Assembly: GCF_900112605.1 (NCBI RefSeq)
Contig: NZ_FOMJ01000001.1
Coordinates: forward strand, 706,577-770,576
DNA from: Thiohalospira halophila DSM 15071
Lineage (GTDB): Bacteria; Pseudomonadota; Gammaproteobacteria; Thiohalospirales; Thiohalospiraceae
Length of the DNA: 64,000 nucleotides
Direction: 5' to 3'
Below the pieces are notes generated by a model that searched no databases, was not told where the DNA came from, and was given only the letters and a program-made list of their open reading frames with translations. Of this stretch, positions 30,706-41,793 are shown piece by piece. A program made the position numbers and the translations under genes. Numbering within the stretch: position 1 is the stretch's first letter; every line of letters begins with the position of its first letter.

Positions 30706-32013
30706 TCAAGGGAGCCCCACTCCGGCCAGCCGTCGCGGCCAGAGCAGCCCCAGGGCCACCCCGCGTGCCGCCAGGAAGAGGATCATGGCCGCCCACAGCC
30801 CGTGATTGCCGAAGGCCGGCATGAGCCACCACCAGGCGGGCAGGTAGATCCCGAAGACCACCACGAGCATGGCGTTACGCAGGTCCCGGGTCCAGGTGGC
30901 GCCGATGAAGACCCCGTCGAAGAGGAAGCCGGCCACCGCCACCAGGGGCGCGGCGGCCGCCCAGGGGAGATAGGTCGCCGCCGCCGCCCGGACCTCCGGG
31001 ATCCCGGTGAGCAGGGCGATGAGGTACTCCCCGGCGACCAGGTAGGCGGCGCTGAAGCCCACGGCCAGTCCCGCCGACCACTGGGCCGCCGCGCCCACGG
31101 CCCGCCGCAGACCCTCCCGATCCCCGCCCCCCACCGTGCGGCCGGTCAGCGCCTCGGTGGCGTGGGCGAAGCCGTCCAGGGCGTAGGCCATCAGGGTCTG
31201 GAAGTTCAGGAGCACGGCATTGGCCGCCAGGATCACCTCCCCCTGGGCCGCCCCCTGGCGGGTGAAGAAGGCGAAGGCGCCGAGCAGCACCAGGGTGCGG
31301 ACGAACAGATCCCGGTTCACCGCTACCATGCGCCGCAGGGCCGCCCCCTCCCGGACCGCCGCCCACCCCGCCGCCGGCCGGGCCAGACCACCGGCGCGGG
31401 CCACCAGGGCGAGCCCCAGTCCGGCGGCGACATACTCCGCCGCCAGGGAGGCGAAGGCCACCCCGGCCACCCCCATTCCCAGGCCCAGGACCAGCCACGC
31501 ATCCAGGGCGGCATTGAGACTGTTGACCAGGACCATGAGGAGCAGGGGAATCCGTCCGTTCTCCCGCCCCAGGAACCAGCCCGCCACCACGTAGTGGACC
31601 AGCGCCGCCGGCGCCGAGGCGATGCGGATGGCGAAGTAGGTCTCCGCCAGGGGGCGGACCTCCGGCCCGGGGGCCAGGAGGTCCAGCCCGATCCGTCCCA
31701 GGGGGCCCTGGAGGGCGATGAGCCCTGCCCCGATGATCCCGGCCAGCAGCAGGCCGCGCAGCAGCACCAGCTGCACATCCCCGCCACCGCCCACCTCCTG
31801 GGCGGTGAGCCCGGTGGTCCCCATGCGCAGGAAGCCGAAGCCCCAGTAGAGGAAGCCGAACAGGGTCGCACCGATGGCCACCGCGCCCAGCGGGGCCGGA
31901 TCCTCCAGATGGCCCACCACGGCCGTGTCCACCATGCCGAGCAGCGGCACCGAGAGGTTGGCCAGGATGAGGGGGGCGGCAAGGCGACGGAGCTGGTGGT
32001 GCATGGATTCCAT
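30706..32013 (-). CDS. MATE-family efflux protein (DinF-like)
   Basis: The 435-aa membrane protein has 12 predicted segments in two homologous halves. The first half carries PLILANLSVPLLGMVDTAVVGHL, given here in parts as LILANLSVPLLGMVDTAV, the MATE motif found in the DinF branch, and FLYWGFGFLRMGTTGLTAQ. MATE proteins export cationic or other compounds in exchange for Na+ or H+; the DinF branch is linked to oxidative and bile stress in E. coli. The substrate is unknown here. Two start codons, 32013 and 32004, are both ATG. It converges on dapE and is 119 bp from comEA. Confidence 0.88.
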   Translation of the reverse strand: MESMHHQLRRLAAPLILANLSVPLLGMVDTAVVGHLEDPAPLGAVAIGATLFGFLYWGFGFLRMGTTGLTAQEVGGGGDVQLVLLRGLLLAGIIGAGLIALQGPLGRIGLDLLAPGPEVRPLAETYFAIRIASAPAALVHYVVAGWFLGRENGRIPLLLMVLVNSLNAALDAWLVLGLGMGVAGVAFASLAAEYVAAGLGLALVARAGGLARPAAGWAAVREGAALRRMVAVNRDLFVRTLVLLGAFAFFTRQGAAQGEVILAANAVLLNFQTLMAYALDGFAHATEALTGRTVGGGDREGLRRAVGAAAQWSAGLAVGFSAAYLVAGEYLIALLTGIPEVRAAAATYLPWAAAAPLVAVAGFLFDGVFIGATWTRDLRNAMLVVVFGIYLPAWWWLMPAFGNHGLWAAMILFLAARGVALGLLWPRRLAGVGLP

Positions 32014-32132
32014 GCGCCCATTATGCCAGAGGGGGGTATCGGACCTGCCAAAAAGGACCGGCTTCGGCGGCGGAGGAAGTCAGGGGTGGGGTGAGTCTCT
32101 GCCGCCCGGCCGGCCAAAGGGGGTGGGTGGAG

Positions 32133-32414
32133 CTACTCCTCCGCGGCGCCGAGGGCGAGGCTGTCGCGATTCTTCTCCAGGGTCGCCGACCCGATGCCGC
32201 GAACCTCGGTGAGCTCTCCCACCGACTCGAACTCGCCATATTCTTCGCGATACTCGACGATGGCCTCCGCCCGCACCTCACCAACTCCGGTGAGTTCGTC
32301 GGCGAGCATCTGGGCATCCGCCGCGTTGATATCCAGGGCCGCTGCCGGAAGGGCCCACGCCAGGATCGTGGCGGCCAGGAAAAGGCGCGACGGCGAGGTA
32401 AGGAATCGGGGCAT
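32133..32414 (-). CDS. comEA: ComEA-family helix-hairpin-helix DNA-binding protein
   Basis: A small 93-aa secreted protein with a signal peptide ending near LPAAALD and a helix-hairpin-helix pair, INAADAQMLADELTGVGEVRA and VGELTEVRGIGSATLEK (each under the family pattern). Such proteins bind incoming DNA in the periplasm during natural transformation. The start ATG 32414 has a strong AGGAGG 7 nt upstream; longer open frame lacks one. No other competence gene is nearby, which is usual for short ComEA homologues in proteobacteria, so a DNA-uptake role is likely but not shown. Confidence 0.87.
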   Translation of the reverse strand: MPRFLTSPSRLFLAATILAWALPAAALDINAADAQMLADELTGVGEVRAEAIVEYREEYGEFESVGELTEVRGIGSATLEKNRDSLALGAAEE

Positions 32415-32560
32415 GGCATATCCTCCTTGTACTGCGTTCATTCCGTGATCTTTCTTCCCTGCGATACCGCATCCGGCGGTCGATTTATTCAACCACATCC
32501 CTCATGACCTCGGAAGGGGCGAAACCGTCAGGCCAATCGGAAACTGGTATCGGCCGAGGA

Positions 32561-33268
32561 TTACGGCGCGGCCCTGAGTTCCGCCTCCAGGGCCGAAAGG
32601 GCCGCAGCCGGGTCAGCGGCGCCGGTCACCGGCCGCCCCACCACCAGATGGTCGGCGCCCGCTCGACGCGCCTCGGTCGCTGTTACCACCCGTCGCTGGT
32701 CATCGCCCGCGGCATTGGTCGGCCGGATCCCCGGCGTCACCAGACAGGGCTCAGCGCCAAAGGCGGAACGCAGATCGGTGACCTCCCGGGCGGAGCAGAC
32801 CAGGCCGTCCGCCCCGGCCTCCAGGGCCAGGTGGCCCAGGCGCAGGACATTCTCCCGCGGCGTGCCGGACAGACCGATCTCGCGCAGATCCTCCCCCTCC
32901 ATGCTGGTCAGCACGGTAACGGCGGTGAGCAGCGGCGGGCGCCCGGACGCGGCCAGGGCCTCGGCGGCCGCCTCCACCATCCGCCGGCCACCGAGGGCGT
33001 GGACGTTCACCATCCAGACCCCCAGGTCAGCCGCGGCGCGGCAGGCGCCGGCCACAGTGGCGGGGATATCGTGGTATTTCAGGTCCAGGAAGACCTCGAA
33101 ACCGAGCCCGATAACCTCCTCCACCACCGCCGGACCGCCGCGCGTGAAGAGCTCCTTCCCGATCTTCAACCGGCAGCTGGCCGGATCGAGTTTCCGGGCC
33201 AGGTTCAGGGCCTCGGCGGGCTCGGGGAAATCCAGGGCGATGATCAGGGGGGTACGGGGCTCGGCCAT
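32561..33268 (-). CDS. pyrF: orotidine 5'-phosphate decarboxylase
   Basis: PyrF decarboxylates OMP to UMP. The TIM-barrel motifs are [25 protein letters not shown], the catalytic [13 protein letters not shown] and the phosphate loop [18 protein letters not shown] and [10 protein letters not shown]. Length is 235 aa, normal for the gammaproteobacterial type. It follows lapB by 9 bp, the same lapA-lapB-pyrF order as in E. coli. Confidence 0.97.
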   Translation of the reverse strand: MAEPRTPLIIALDFPEPAEALNLARKLDPASCRLKIGKELFTRGGPAVVEEVIGLGFEVFLDLKYHDIPATVAGACRAAADLGVWMVNVHALGGRRMVEAAAEALAASGRPPLLTAVTVLTSMEGEDLREIGLSGTPRENVLRLGHLALEAGADGLVCSAREVTDLRSAFGAEPCLVTPGIRPTNAAGDDQRRVVTATEARRAGADHLVVGRPVTGAADPAAALSALEAELRAAP

Positions 33269-33277
33269 GGAGGCTCC

Positions 33278-34450
33278 TTACGCCGCGGCCTCGGCGCCGG
33301 GCTTGACGGTTGTCCAGTGCTTGCAGGAGGGGCACTGCCAGTGCAGGACCCGCCCCCGGAAACCGCAGTGGGTACATTGGTAGAGAGGCTGGTCAGCCAC
33401 CATCCGCTCCAGGATGGTATAGACGGGCTCGAGGTCCCGCTGCTCGCCGGGTTCGGCCCGCTCCCGGGTCAGGGCGACATAGCGCTCCAGGCCGCGCAGG
33501 GAGGGCCGCTCGGTCAGCCGGTTGCGCAGAAAGAGTGCCGCCTGGTCCGGACCCTGCTGGCGCTCCATGAGGTCCACCATGGCCATCAGCGGCGCGGCGC
33601 GGCCCTGCCCCTCCTCCACCTCGCGCAGCCAGTGGAGGATCTCCAGCGGGCGCCCCATGGCCTCGTAGGCGCGGCGCAGTCGCGGCAGCGCCTCGGCCAG
33701 GAACTCGGGATCCTGGTCGGCCACCCGCCGACCCGCCTTGATGGCAGAGCGCCAGGCCTCTGCGGCCAGCGCCATGTCCGCCTCAATGAGGCTGGCGCGC
33801 ACACAGTGTCGGTCGAACCCCAGGGCCTGGCGAAGATGGCGCTCGGCCTCCCGCCCGCGGCCGGCTGCCCGGTCGATCTCGGCCAGCTCGCAGTGGTACT
33901 GGGCCACCACCGGCCCGAGATCGCTCTCTCCGGCATTCATCAGCTTGCGGGCCGCGCGGATGGCGTTATCCCACTCCTTCTCCTGCTCGTAGATGGCGCG
34001 CAACTGGCGCAGAGCCGCCAGGGACCAGTCGCCCCGCTCCCCCAGCTCGCCGAAGAGCTCCTCGGCGCGGTCGAACAGACCGGCCCGCATATGGTCGAGG
34101 CCGAGCTCGTAGAGCGCCTGTTCCCGCTGCGGCCGGGTCAGGGTGGGACGGGCGATGAGGTTCTGGTGGATACGAATGGCGCGGTCCACCTCCCCCCGTC
34201 GCCGGAAGAGGCTGCCCAGGGCCAGGTGGAGCTCCACCGTCTCCGAGTCCACCTCCAGCATCCGGGTAAAGAGGTCGATGGCCTTGTCGGTCCGGTCTTC
34301 CAGGAGGTAGCTCAGCCCTCGAAGATACTCCGGATTGACGCCGGGTGGGCAGTCCTCGCCCCCACCCCCTCCTCGACGGCGACCGATGAACCAGCCCGAC
34401 AGGGCCGCCACCGGTAGCAGGAGGAAGAGGACGGCCAGAGGCAGATCCAT
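33278..34450 (-). CDS. lapB: lipopolysaccharide assembly protein LapB
   Basis: LapB (YciM) tunes LpxC turnover through FtsH and so sets lipopolysaccharide amount. The 390-aa protein has one N-terminal membrane helix (about residues 5-25), a long array of TPR repeats facing the cytoplasm, and a C-terminal rubredoxin-like metal site with cysteines C359, C362, C373 and C376. This is the complete family layout. lapA is 2 bp upstream and pyrF follows, so both Lap proteins are made together. Confidence 0.95.
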   Translation of the reverse strand: MDLPLAVLFLLLPVAALSGWFIGRRRGGGGGEDCPPGVNPEYLRGLSYLLEDRTDKAIDLFTRMLEVDSETVELHLALGSLFRRRGEVDRAIRIHQNLIARPTLTRPQREQALYELGLDHMRAGLFDRAEELFGELGERGDWSLAALRQLRAIYEQEKEWDNAIRAARKLMNAGESDLGPVVAQYHCELAEIDRAAGRGREAERHLRQALGFDRHCVRASLIEADMALAAEAWRSAIKAGRRVADQDPEFLAEALPRLRRAYEAMGRPLEILHWLREVEEGQGRAAPLMAMVDLMERQQGPDQAALFLRNRLTERPSLRGLERYVALTRERAEPGEQRDLEPVYTILERMVADQPLYQCTHCGFRGRVLHWQCPSCKHWTTVKPGAEAAA

Positions 34451-34452
34451 GC

Positions 34453-34755
34453 TCAGGCGGAGTCTTTGAGCGGCATGGAGCGGAGGTTCTCCACCTCCTT
34501 GCGGCTGTTATCGACCTCGCGGCGCAGGGTACGTATGCGGCGACGCAGGCGCCAGACCCACCCCAGGCTGGCCAGCACCCCCAGGACCACGCCGAGGAAG
34601 AGGGCACCCACCAGGGCCACCGCTAGCGGCATCTCGCGCACGGCCAGGAAGTAATCGACGGCCACCAGGGCGTCATTGCGCACGACGAAGGCCAGCACGG
34701 CCAGCGCCACGACGAGGAGCAGCACGAATCCGATGATCCGCTTGGTATTGCGCAT
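34453..34755 (-). CDS. lapA: lipopolysaccharide assembly protein LapA
   Basis: LapA is a small inner-membrane protein of 100 aa with two membrane helices (about residues 6-25 and 42-66), separated by VRNDALVAVDYFL, followed by a cytoplasmic coiled-coil rich in Arg and Glu (RRRIRTLRREVDNSRKEVE). The family is DUF1049. It works with LapB in lipopolysaccharide assembly. It is the first gene of lapA-lapB-pyrF and is divergent from the PAS-GGDEF-EAL gene. Confidence 0.93.
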   Translation of the reverse strand: MRNTKRIIGFVLLLVVALAVLAFVVRNDALVAVDYFLAVREMPLAVALVGALFLGVVLGVLASLGWVWRLRRRIRTLRREVDNSRKEVENLRSMPLKDSA

Positions 34756-34866
34756 GGTTCGAGGATTCCGATGGGGGTTGGAAGCCTACGAATCTACTGC
34801 ATCGAGCCGCCCGCTAACAACCGTGGAATCGTGCGAATCCCCAAGCGCCCACTTGCCGATTGGGGT

Positions 34867-34872
34867 TATAAT
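34867..34872 (+). promoter_or_regulatory. perfect -10 box upstream of the PAS-GGDEF-EAL gene
   Basis: TATAAT at 34867-34872 lies 32 bp before the start codon. A convincing -35 at 16-18 bp spacing is not visible, so activator help or a different -35 is possible. Confidence 0.5.
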
Positions 34873-34904
34873 GGCCACTTTCCACGCAATCCCTGTCGCC
34901 GACC

Positions 34905-36611
34905 ATGTTCGAGAACGAACCCCGCCGCCCGGCGGACCCCGACCGCGAGATACAGCGCCTGGATGCCATCCTGCGCGCCGCCGGCGATGCCATCATCACC
35001 GCCGATGCCGACGGGGTCATCCACGACTTCAATCCGGCCGCGGAGGCCATGTTCGGCTACACGGCCGACCAGATGGTGGGGACCAAGCTCAACCATCTCA
35101 TGCCGGAGCCCCACGCCACGCACCACGACGAGTACCTCCGCCACTACGAAGAGACCGGCGAGGCCAAGGTCATCGGCATCGGCCGGGAGCTGGAAGCGGT
35201 CCGTGCCGACGGCAGCCGGTTCCCCATCGAACTCAATGTCACCGACACCGGCCTGCGCGACCCGCGACTGTTCATCGGCGTGGTTCGCGATATCAGCGAG
35301 CGCCGCCAGCGCGAGGCGGAACGGCTGCACTTCTACGCCAACTTCGACGCCCTCACCGGCCTGCCCAACCGCGACCACGCCCTGGAACTGCTGGACGAGA
35401 GTATTCGTCAGTGCCCGACACAGCACCGGGTGGCTCTGATGGAGGTGCGGCTGCGCAGCTTCCGGCACATCGGCCCCACCTATGGCCAGCGAACCGCCGA
35501 GCAGATCCTGCGCCAGGTGGCCAACCGGCTGCGCGACCTCTTCCGTGACGAGGTAAGCGTCCGCGCCCGGCTGGAGGGCTCGCGTTTCCTCATCGGCCTG
35601 GAGTACGAGCCCGACCCGCCGCTGGAAGAGCGCCTCCAGGCGGTCATGGATCGGTTGAGCGAGCCCTACAAGGCCGATGGGCAGGAGTTCCGCCTTCGCC
35701 CGCGCATGGGAGTGGCCGAGTGCGGGCCGGGCGTCACCTGCGCCGCCGACCTCCTCCGTCAGTCGGAGATCGCCCTGGCCCGTGTCGCCGACTCCGCCGA
35801 CATCCCCTACGCCTTCGCCGACCCGGAGACCGACCAAGCGCTGCGTCGGCGTCTGAACCTGGAGACCGATCTCCACCGGGCAGTGGGCGAAGGCGAGTTC
35901 TTCCTGGACTATCAGCCTCAGTTCCAGCTCAGCGATGGCCGGATGACCGGGGTCGAGGCACTGCTGCGCTGGAACCACCCGGAGCGCGGCGTGGTCTCCC
36001 CGGCCGAGTTCATCCCCCTACTGGAAGATACCGGCCTGATCATCGAAGTGGGCCGCTGGATCCTCGATACCGCTGCGGCCCAGGCCAAGGCATGGAATGC
36101 TGCCGGACTCCCCCGGCTGCGCATGGCAGTGAATCTGAGTCCGCTCCAGGTCCGCGGCGGCGGGCTCCTTCAGGAGGTCATGCAGACCCTGGCCCGCACC
36201 CGGCTACCGGAGGAGCAGCTGGAGCTCGAGATCACCGAGAGCCTGCTCATCGAGGACCTCGCCGGCACCCGGCGGATCCTGGAAACCCTCCAGGGCATGG
36301 GCATCCGGCTGGCACTGGACGACTTCGGCAGCGGCTTCAGCGCCCTCTCCTACCTCCACGCCTTCCCCTTCCACACCCTGAAGGTGGATCGCACCTTCAT
36401 CCACGCCATCGGCCAGTCGGACCGCTCCGAGGGCCTTCTGCGCAGTATCATCGAGATGGGTCAGAACCTGCGCATGGAGGTGGTAGCCGAGGGCATCGAG
36501 ACCGAGGGCCAGGCCGCCTACCTTCGGGCCCACGGTTGTGAGCTCGGCCAGGGCTTCGGGTTGGCCCGCCCCGGTCCGCCGGAGGCGGTACCCCCCCTGC
36601 TCACCAATTGA
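34905..36611 (+). CDS. PAS-GGDEF-EAL protein, probable c-di-GMP phosphodiesterase
   Basis: The 568-aa protein has a PAS domain (about residues 18-130), a GGDEF-like domain (140-300) and an EAL domain (315-560). The GGDEF motif is replaced by EGSRF (residues 224-228), so diguanylate cyclase activity is not expected. The EAL domain keeps its catalytic set: GVEALLRW (E351), LELEITESLL, LDDFGSGFSALSYL, LKVDRTFI and VAEGIETEGQ. It is therefore likely to hydrolyse c-di-GMP, with the PAS domain sensing a ligand or redox state. It has no membrane segments. Start ATG 34905; a strong hairpin terminator follows. Confidence 0.9.
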   Translation: MFENEPRRPADPDREIQRLDAILRAAGDAIITADADGVIHDFNPAAEAMFGYTADQMVGTKLNHLMPEPHATHHDEYLRHYEETGEAKVIGIGRELEAVRADGSRFPIELNVTDTGLRDPRLFIGVVRDISERRQREAERLHFYANFDALTGLPNRDHALELLDESIRQCPTQHRVALMEVRLRSFRHIGPTYGQRTAEQILRQVANRLRDLFRDEVSVRARLEGSRFLIGLEYEPDPPLEERLQAVMDRLSEPYKADGQEFRLRPRMGVAECGPGVTCAADLLRQSEIALARVADSADIPYAFADPETDQALRRRLNLETDLHRAVGEGEFFLDYQPQFQLSDGRMTGVEALLRWNHPERGVVSPAEFIPLLEDTGLIIEVGRWILDTAAAQAKAWNAAGLPRLRMAVNLSPLQVRGGGLLQEVMQTLARTRLPEEQLELEITESLLIEDLAGTRRILETLQGMGIRLALDDFGSGFSALSYLHAFPFHTLKVDRTFIHAIGQSDRSEGLLRSIIEMGQNLRMEVVAEGIETEGQAAYLRAHGCELGQGFGLARPGPPEAVPPLLTN

Positions 36612-36625
36612 TCCCCCTTTCATAC

Positions 36626-36669
36626 GAAGAAGGGGCGGATGGCCCTTCGGCCACCCGCCCCTTCTTCTT
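36626..36669. terminator. strong bidirectional intrinsic terminator
   Basis: GAAGAAGGGGCGG-A-TGGCC, loop CTTC, GGCCA-C-CCGCCCCTTCTTC forms an 18-bp stem with one A-C mismatch. It ends in CTTCTT on the plus strand and the complementary AAGAAG gives T-rich ends on the minus strand. It lies between the converging PAS-GGDEF-EAL gene and ihfB and fits both. Confidence 0.85.
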
Positions 36670-36698
36670 GATGGACCCATCCGGGCCCGGCTAGCCTG

Positions 36699-36995
36699 CT
36701 AGTCCTCCCCGGAGGCGGCGTTATCCACCCGCTCCCGGAGCTGCTTACCCGGCTTGAAATGGGGGACGTACTTCGCCCCCAGCGCCACCGGCTCTCCGGT
36801 CTTGGGATTGCGACCGGTACGTGGCGGCCGATAGTGCAGGGAAAAGCTGCCAAAGCCGCGGATCTCGATGCGCTCACCGTTGGCCAGGCTCCCGGCCATC
36901 TGGTCGAGCAGGGTCTTCACCGCCAGCTCCACATCCTTGTAGGGGAGCTGATTCTGACTGCGGGCCAGACGCTCGATGAGTTCCGACTTGGTCAT
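36699..36995 (-). CDS. ihfB: integration host factor subunit beta
   Basis: IhfB pairs with IhfA to bend DNA at specific sites in replication, transcription and recombination. The 98-aa protein starts [21 protein letters not shown], split as [10 protein letters not shown] and [10 protein letters not shown], and has the DNA-binding arm [21 protein letters not shown] and [21 protein letters not shown] in parts ([11 protein letters not shown] at the end). Start ATG 36995 is chosen over an upstream frame extension that lacks conservation. It follows rpsA by 63 bp, as in E. coli. Confidence 0.96.
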   Translation of the reverse strand: MTKSELIERLARSQNQLPYKDVELAVKTLLDQMAGSLANGERIEIRGFGSFSLHYRPPRTGRNPKTGEPVALGAKYVPHFKPGKQLRERVDNAASGED

Positions 36996-37058
36996 GACTC
37001 GTTCCCTGCCTCGATTCAACATCGGCCGCCCCGCAGGGCGACCTCCCGGGGGTCCGGA

Positions 37059-38738
37059 CTAGTCCTCTTCCTTGCCCTCTTCCATCTGCTGCTTGAGCAG
37101 ATCGCCGAGGTTGGTGGTGGCCTCGCCGGTGGCGCCGTAGTCCTTCACCGCCTGGTCGTTGTCCTTGGACTCCAGGGCCTTCACGGAGAGGTTCACGGTG
37201 CCGTTCTTGCGATCCACGCCGACATAGGCCGCCTCGACATCCTGCCCCTCGGAGAGGACGGTCCGGGCATCCTCCACCCGATCCATGGAGAGTTCGGAGG
37301 CCCGCAGGTAGCCGATGACGTCGTCGCCCAGGTCCACGGTGGCACCCTTGGCGTCCACCTCGGTAATGGTACCGGCCACCGGCTGACCCTTGCTGTGGGC
37401 GGAGACGAAGGCGGAAACGGGGTCCTGCTCCATCGCCTTGATGGACAGGGAGATCCGCTCGCGCTCGGTGTCCACCGACTGGACCACCGCCTCGACCTCG
37501 TCGCCCTTCTTGAAGTTGCGGATGGCCTCCTCGCCCTCCTCGTTCCAGGAGATGTCGGAGAGGTGGACCAGGCCGTCGATGCCGCCGTCCAGGCCGACGA
37601 AGATGCCGAAGTCGGTGATGGACTTGATCCGGCCGGTAACGCGGTCGCCGCGGTTGTGCGTGGCGGCGAACTCTTCCCAGGGGTTGTTGATGCACTGCTT
37701 GATGCCCAGGGAGATCCGGCGGCGCTCCTCGTCGATGTCGAGGACCATCACCTCCACCTCGTCGCCCACCTGGACGACCTTGGAGGGGTGGATGTTCTTG
37801 TTGGTCCAGTCCATCTCGGAGACGTGGACCAGGCCCTCGACGCCCTCCTCGATCTCCACGAAGGCGCCGTAGTCGGCCAGGTTGGTCACCTTGCCGAAGA
37901 GGCGGGTACCCACCGGGTAGCGGCGGGCGATGTTCTCCCACGGATCGGCACCCAGCTGCTTGAGGCCCAGGGAAACGCGCTGACGCTCGCGGTCGAACTT
38001 GAGGACCTTGACCTCGATCTCGTCGCCGACATTGACCACCTCGGAGGGGTGCTTGACCCGCTTCCAGGCCATGTCGGTGATGTGGAGCAGGCCGTCCACG
38101 CCGCCGAGGTCGACGAAGGCGCCGTACTCGGTGAGGTTCTTGACGATACCCTTGAGCTGCGCGCCCTCCTGGAGGTTCTCCAGCAGCTGCTCGCGCTCCT
38201 CGGAATGCTCCTCCTCGACCACGGCGCGGCGGGAGACCACGACGTTGTTGCGGCGACGGTCGAGCTTGATGACCTTGAACTCCAGGTCCTTGCCCTCGAG
38301 GTAGGTGGCATCGCGCACGGGGCGCACATCCACCAGGGAGCCCGGTAGGAAGGCGCGGAGCTCGCCCACGTCGACGGTGAAACCGCCCTTGACCTTGTCC
38401 ACGATCTGGCCGGTGACCGTCTCGTCGGCCTCGGAGGCCTTCTCCAGGCGGGTCCAGGCGGCGGCGCGCTTCGCCTTCTCGCGGGAGAGCCGGGTCTCGC
38501 CGCTGCCGTCCTCGACGGCGTCCAGCGCCACGTCGACCGTGTCGCCCTCCTGGACCTGGATCTCCCCGTCCTCGTTCTTGAACTGCTCGACGGGGATGAT
38601 GCCCTCGGACTTCAGGCCGGCGTTGACGACGACGTAGTCGGGGCGGACTTCGAGGACTTCCGCCTCAATGATGGCGCCGGGGCGCATCTGGGTATTCTGC
38701 AGGCTCTCCTCGAAGAGTTCGGCAAAGCTTTCGCTCAT
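37059..38738 (-). CDS. rpsA: 30S ribosomal protein S1
   Basis: S1 captures mRNA on the small subunit. The 559-aa protein has six S1 domains. Their repeated signatures are visible as [56 protein letters not shown] and [20 protein letters not shown] (four of the six). It carries the usual acidic C-terminal tail. Start ATG 38738 is [13 protein letters not shown]. It is preceded by cmk with a 111-bp gap that contains a perfect palindrome, and is followed by ihfB. Confidence 0.97.
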   Translation of the reverse strand: MSESFAELFEESLQNTQMRPGAIIEAEVLEVRPDYVVVNAGLKSEGIIPVEQFKNEDGEIQVQEGDTVDVALDAVEDGSGETRLSREKAKRAAAWTRLEKASEADETVTGQIVDKVKGGFTVDVGELRAFLPGSLVDVRPVRDATYLEGKDLEFKVIKLDRRRNNVVVSRRAVVEEEHSEEREQLLENLQEGAQLKGIVKNLTEYGAFVDLGGVDGLLHITDMAWKRVKHPSEVVNVGDEIEVKVLKFDRERQRVSLGLKQLGADPWENIARRYPVGTRLFGKVTNLADYGAFVEIEEGVEGLVHVSEMDWTNKNIHPSKVVQVGDEVEVMVLDIDEERRRISLGIKQCINNPWEEFAATHNRGDRVTGRIKSITDFGIFVGLDGGIDGLVHLSDISWNEEGEEAIRNFKKGDEVEAVVQSVDTERERISLSIKAMEQDPVSAFVSAHSKGQPVAGTITEVDAKGATVDLGDDVIGYLRASELSMDRVEDARTVLSEGQDVEAAYVGVDRKNGTVNLSVKALESKDNDQAVKDYGATGEATTNLGDLLKQQMEEGKEED

Positions 38739-38818
38739 GTTGTCTGGTCTCTCCGCCGGCGGCGCCGGCCTTGTCGTTGCGACCGCGACCGGCGAACCGG
38801 ACGCGGGTTGGTGGACCC

Positions 38819-38840
38819 GGCTCCGCCCGCGGGCGGAGCC
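38819..38840 (-). terminator. perfect 22-nt palindrome between cmk and rpsA
   Basis: GGCTCCGCCC-GC-GGGCGGAGCC is fully self-complementary and begins 10 bp after the cmk stop. It can form a 10-bp hairpin in the rpsA leader. There is no T-run, so it could be a weak terminator, an RNA processing site or part of an S1 autoregulatory leader. Confidence 0.45.
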
Positions 38841-38849
38841 CCCTGAAAT

Positions 38850-39575
38850 CTACTCGCTGCCTCCGGCCACCGCACCGGGCGCGAGCCCGAGGTACTGCTG
38901 GCAGAGGTCGTCGACCCGGGCGAGGACTGCCGGTATGCCCATGTCGGTGGTATCCACCACCTCGGCATCCCCGGCCGGCCTCAATGGGGAGGCGCTGCGC
39001 TCGGAATCGCGTCGATCCCGCTCGCGGATCTCCTCAGCAAGGCCGGCAAGCGTAACATCCAAACCCTTGTCGCTCAACTGGTTATACCGCCGCCGAGCGC
39101 GTTCCTCGGCGGAGGCGGTAAGGAAGAGCTTCAAGGGGGCGTCGGGGAAGACGGTGGTCCCCATGTCGCGGCCATCCGCAACCAGGCCCGGCGCCTGGCG
39201 AAAATCGCGCTGGCGTTCCAGCAAGGCCTCGCGCACGGCCGGCAGGGCCGCGACACGGGAGGCGCCAGCGCCCGCGGACTCGGTCCGGATGGCCCCGGTG
39301 ACCTCCTCCCCTTCCAGGTAGATCCGCGCCTCGTCCTCGCCGTCGTCCGGCGCGACGAAACGAACATCCAGATGGCCGGCCAGGGGCACCAGCGCCGACT
39401 CGTTGTCGAGGTCGATGCCGTGCCATTCGGCCGCCAGCGCCACCAGGCGGTAGAGGGCGCCACTATCCAGGAAGTGCCAGCCCAGCCGATGGGCGAGGGC
39501 CTGGGCGATGGTCCCCTTGCCGGCGCCGCCGGGGCCATCGACGGTAATCACGGGGATGGGTTCGCTGCGGGGCAT
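38850..39575 (-). CDS. cmk: cytidylate kinase
   Basis: Cmk phosphorylates CMP and dCMP. The P-loop is [16 protein letters not shown] near residue 12. [13 protein letters not shown] and [19 protein letters not shown] follow, then the Arg-rich lid [13 protein letters not shown]. Length is 241 aa. The start ATG 39575 has GAGGAG at 7 nt; the frame is open further upstream through aroA by chance. It lies 17 bp after aroA. aroA-cmk-rpsA-ihfB is the conserved order. Confidence 0.95.
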   Translation of the reverse strand: MPRSEPIPVITVDGPGGAGKGTIAQALAHRLGWHFLDSGALYRLVALAAEWHGIDLDNESALVPLAGHLDVRFVAPDDGEDEARIYLEGEEVTGAIRTESAGAGASRVAALPAVREALLERQRDFRQAPGLVADGRDMGTTVFPDAPLKLFLTASAEERARRRYNQLSDKGLDVTLAGLAEEIRERDRRDSERSASPLRPAGDAEVVDTTDMGIPAVLARVDDLCQQYLGLAPGAVAGGSE

Positions 39576-39592
39576 GCCGGGACTCCTCGTCT

Positions 39593-40920
<1,328 letters not shown>

Positions 40921-40924
<4 letters not shown>

Positions 40925-41793
40925 GACTCATTCCCCTCGATGAAGCGGTCCCGCGCGGCCTTGGCGCGGCGGAAGACCGTCAGTAGATAATCGCCGTCGC
41001 CCTCGGCCACCGCGGTCTCCAGCCGCTGGAGTTCGGCGCGGAAGCCGGCCAGGGCCGGCAGCAGGGCGTCCCGGTTGGCCCGGCAGATGTCGTGCCACAT
41101 CACCGGGTCGCTGGAGGCGATCCGGGTGAAGTCGCGGAAACCGCCCGCGGCAAAGTCGAAGATCTCGTCATTGTCGTCGCGCCGGGCCAGGGAGTCCACC
41201 AGGGCATAGGCCAGCAGATGGGGCAGATGGCTGGTGGCAGCCAGGACCTCGTCGTGGTGCTCCGCCGCCATCTCCACCACCTCGGCCCCCACCGCCTCCC
41301 ACAGCGCCCGGGCGGCCGCCACGGCCCCGCTGTCGCTCTCCGGCGCCGGCGTCAGGATCACCCGGCGCCCCTGGAAGAGAGCGGGATCGGCCGCGGCCGG
41401 GCCGCTGGCCTCCGTGCCCGCGATGGGGTGCGCGGGCACCAGGCTCGGCGGCAGTTCCCCGAAGGCGGACCGGGCCGCGGCGAGGACACTCCCCTTGGTG
41501 CTGCCCACGTCGGTCACCAGGACCCCGGCGGGCAGATGGGGGGCGATCCGCCGGAAGACCGCCTCCGCCGCCCCCACCGGCGTGGCCACCACCACGGCGT
41601 CGGCGCAGGCCAGGGCGGCAGCGGGATCGGTCTCTTCCCGATCCACCAGGCCGAGTTCCAGCGCCCGGGCCAGCTCGCCGGGTTCCCGGGCCAGGCCCAC
41701 GACCTCGCCCACGGCATGGCTTCGCTTCAGGGCCGCTGCCAAGGAGCCGCCCATGAGGCCGACCCCCACCAGCACCAGACGTCCCAGATGCAT
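40921..41793 (-). CDS. tyrA: prephenate / arogenate dehydrogenase (TyrA)
   Basis: TyrA oxidises prephenate (or arogenate) towards tyrosine with NAD(P). The protein opens with a Rossmann motif [19 protein letters not shown] and contains [12 protein letters not shown] and [21 protein letters not shown], with the active-site histidines, then [14 protein letters not shown]. Length is 290 aa, a monofunctional form without chorismate mutase. The hisC stop overlaps its ATG (TGATG). The order pheA-hisC-tyrA-aroA puts phenylalanine and tyrosine branches together. Confidence 0.95.
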
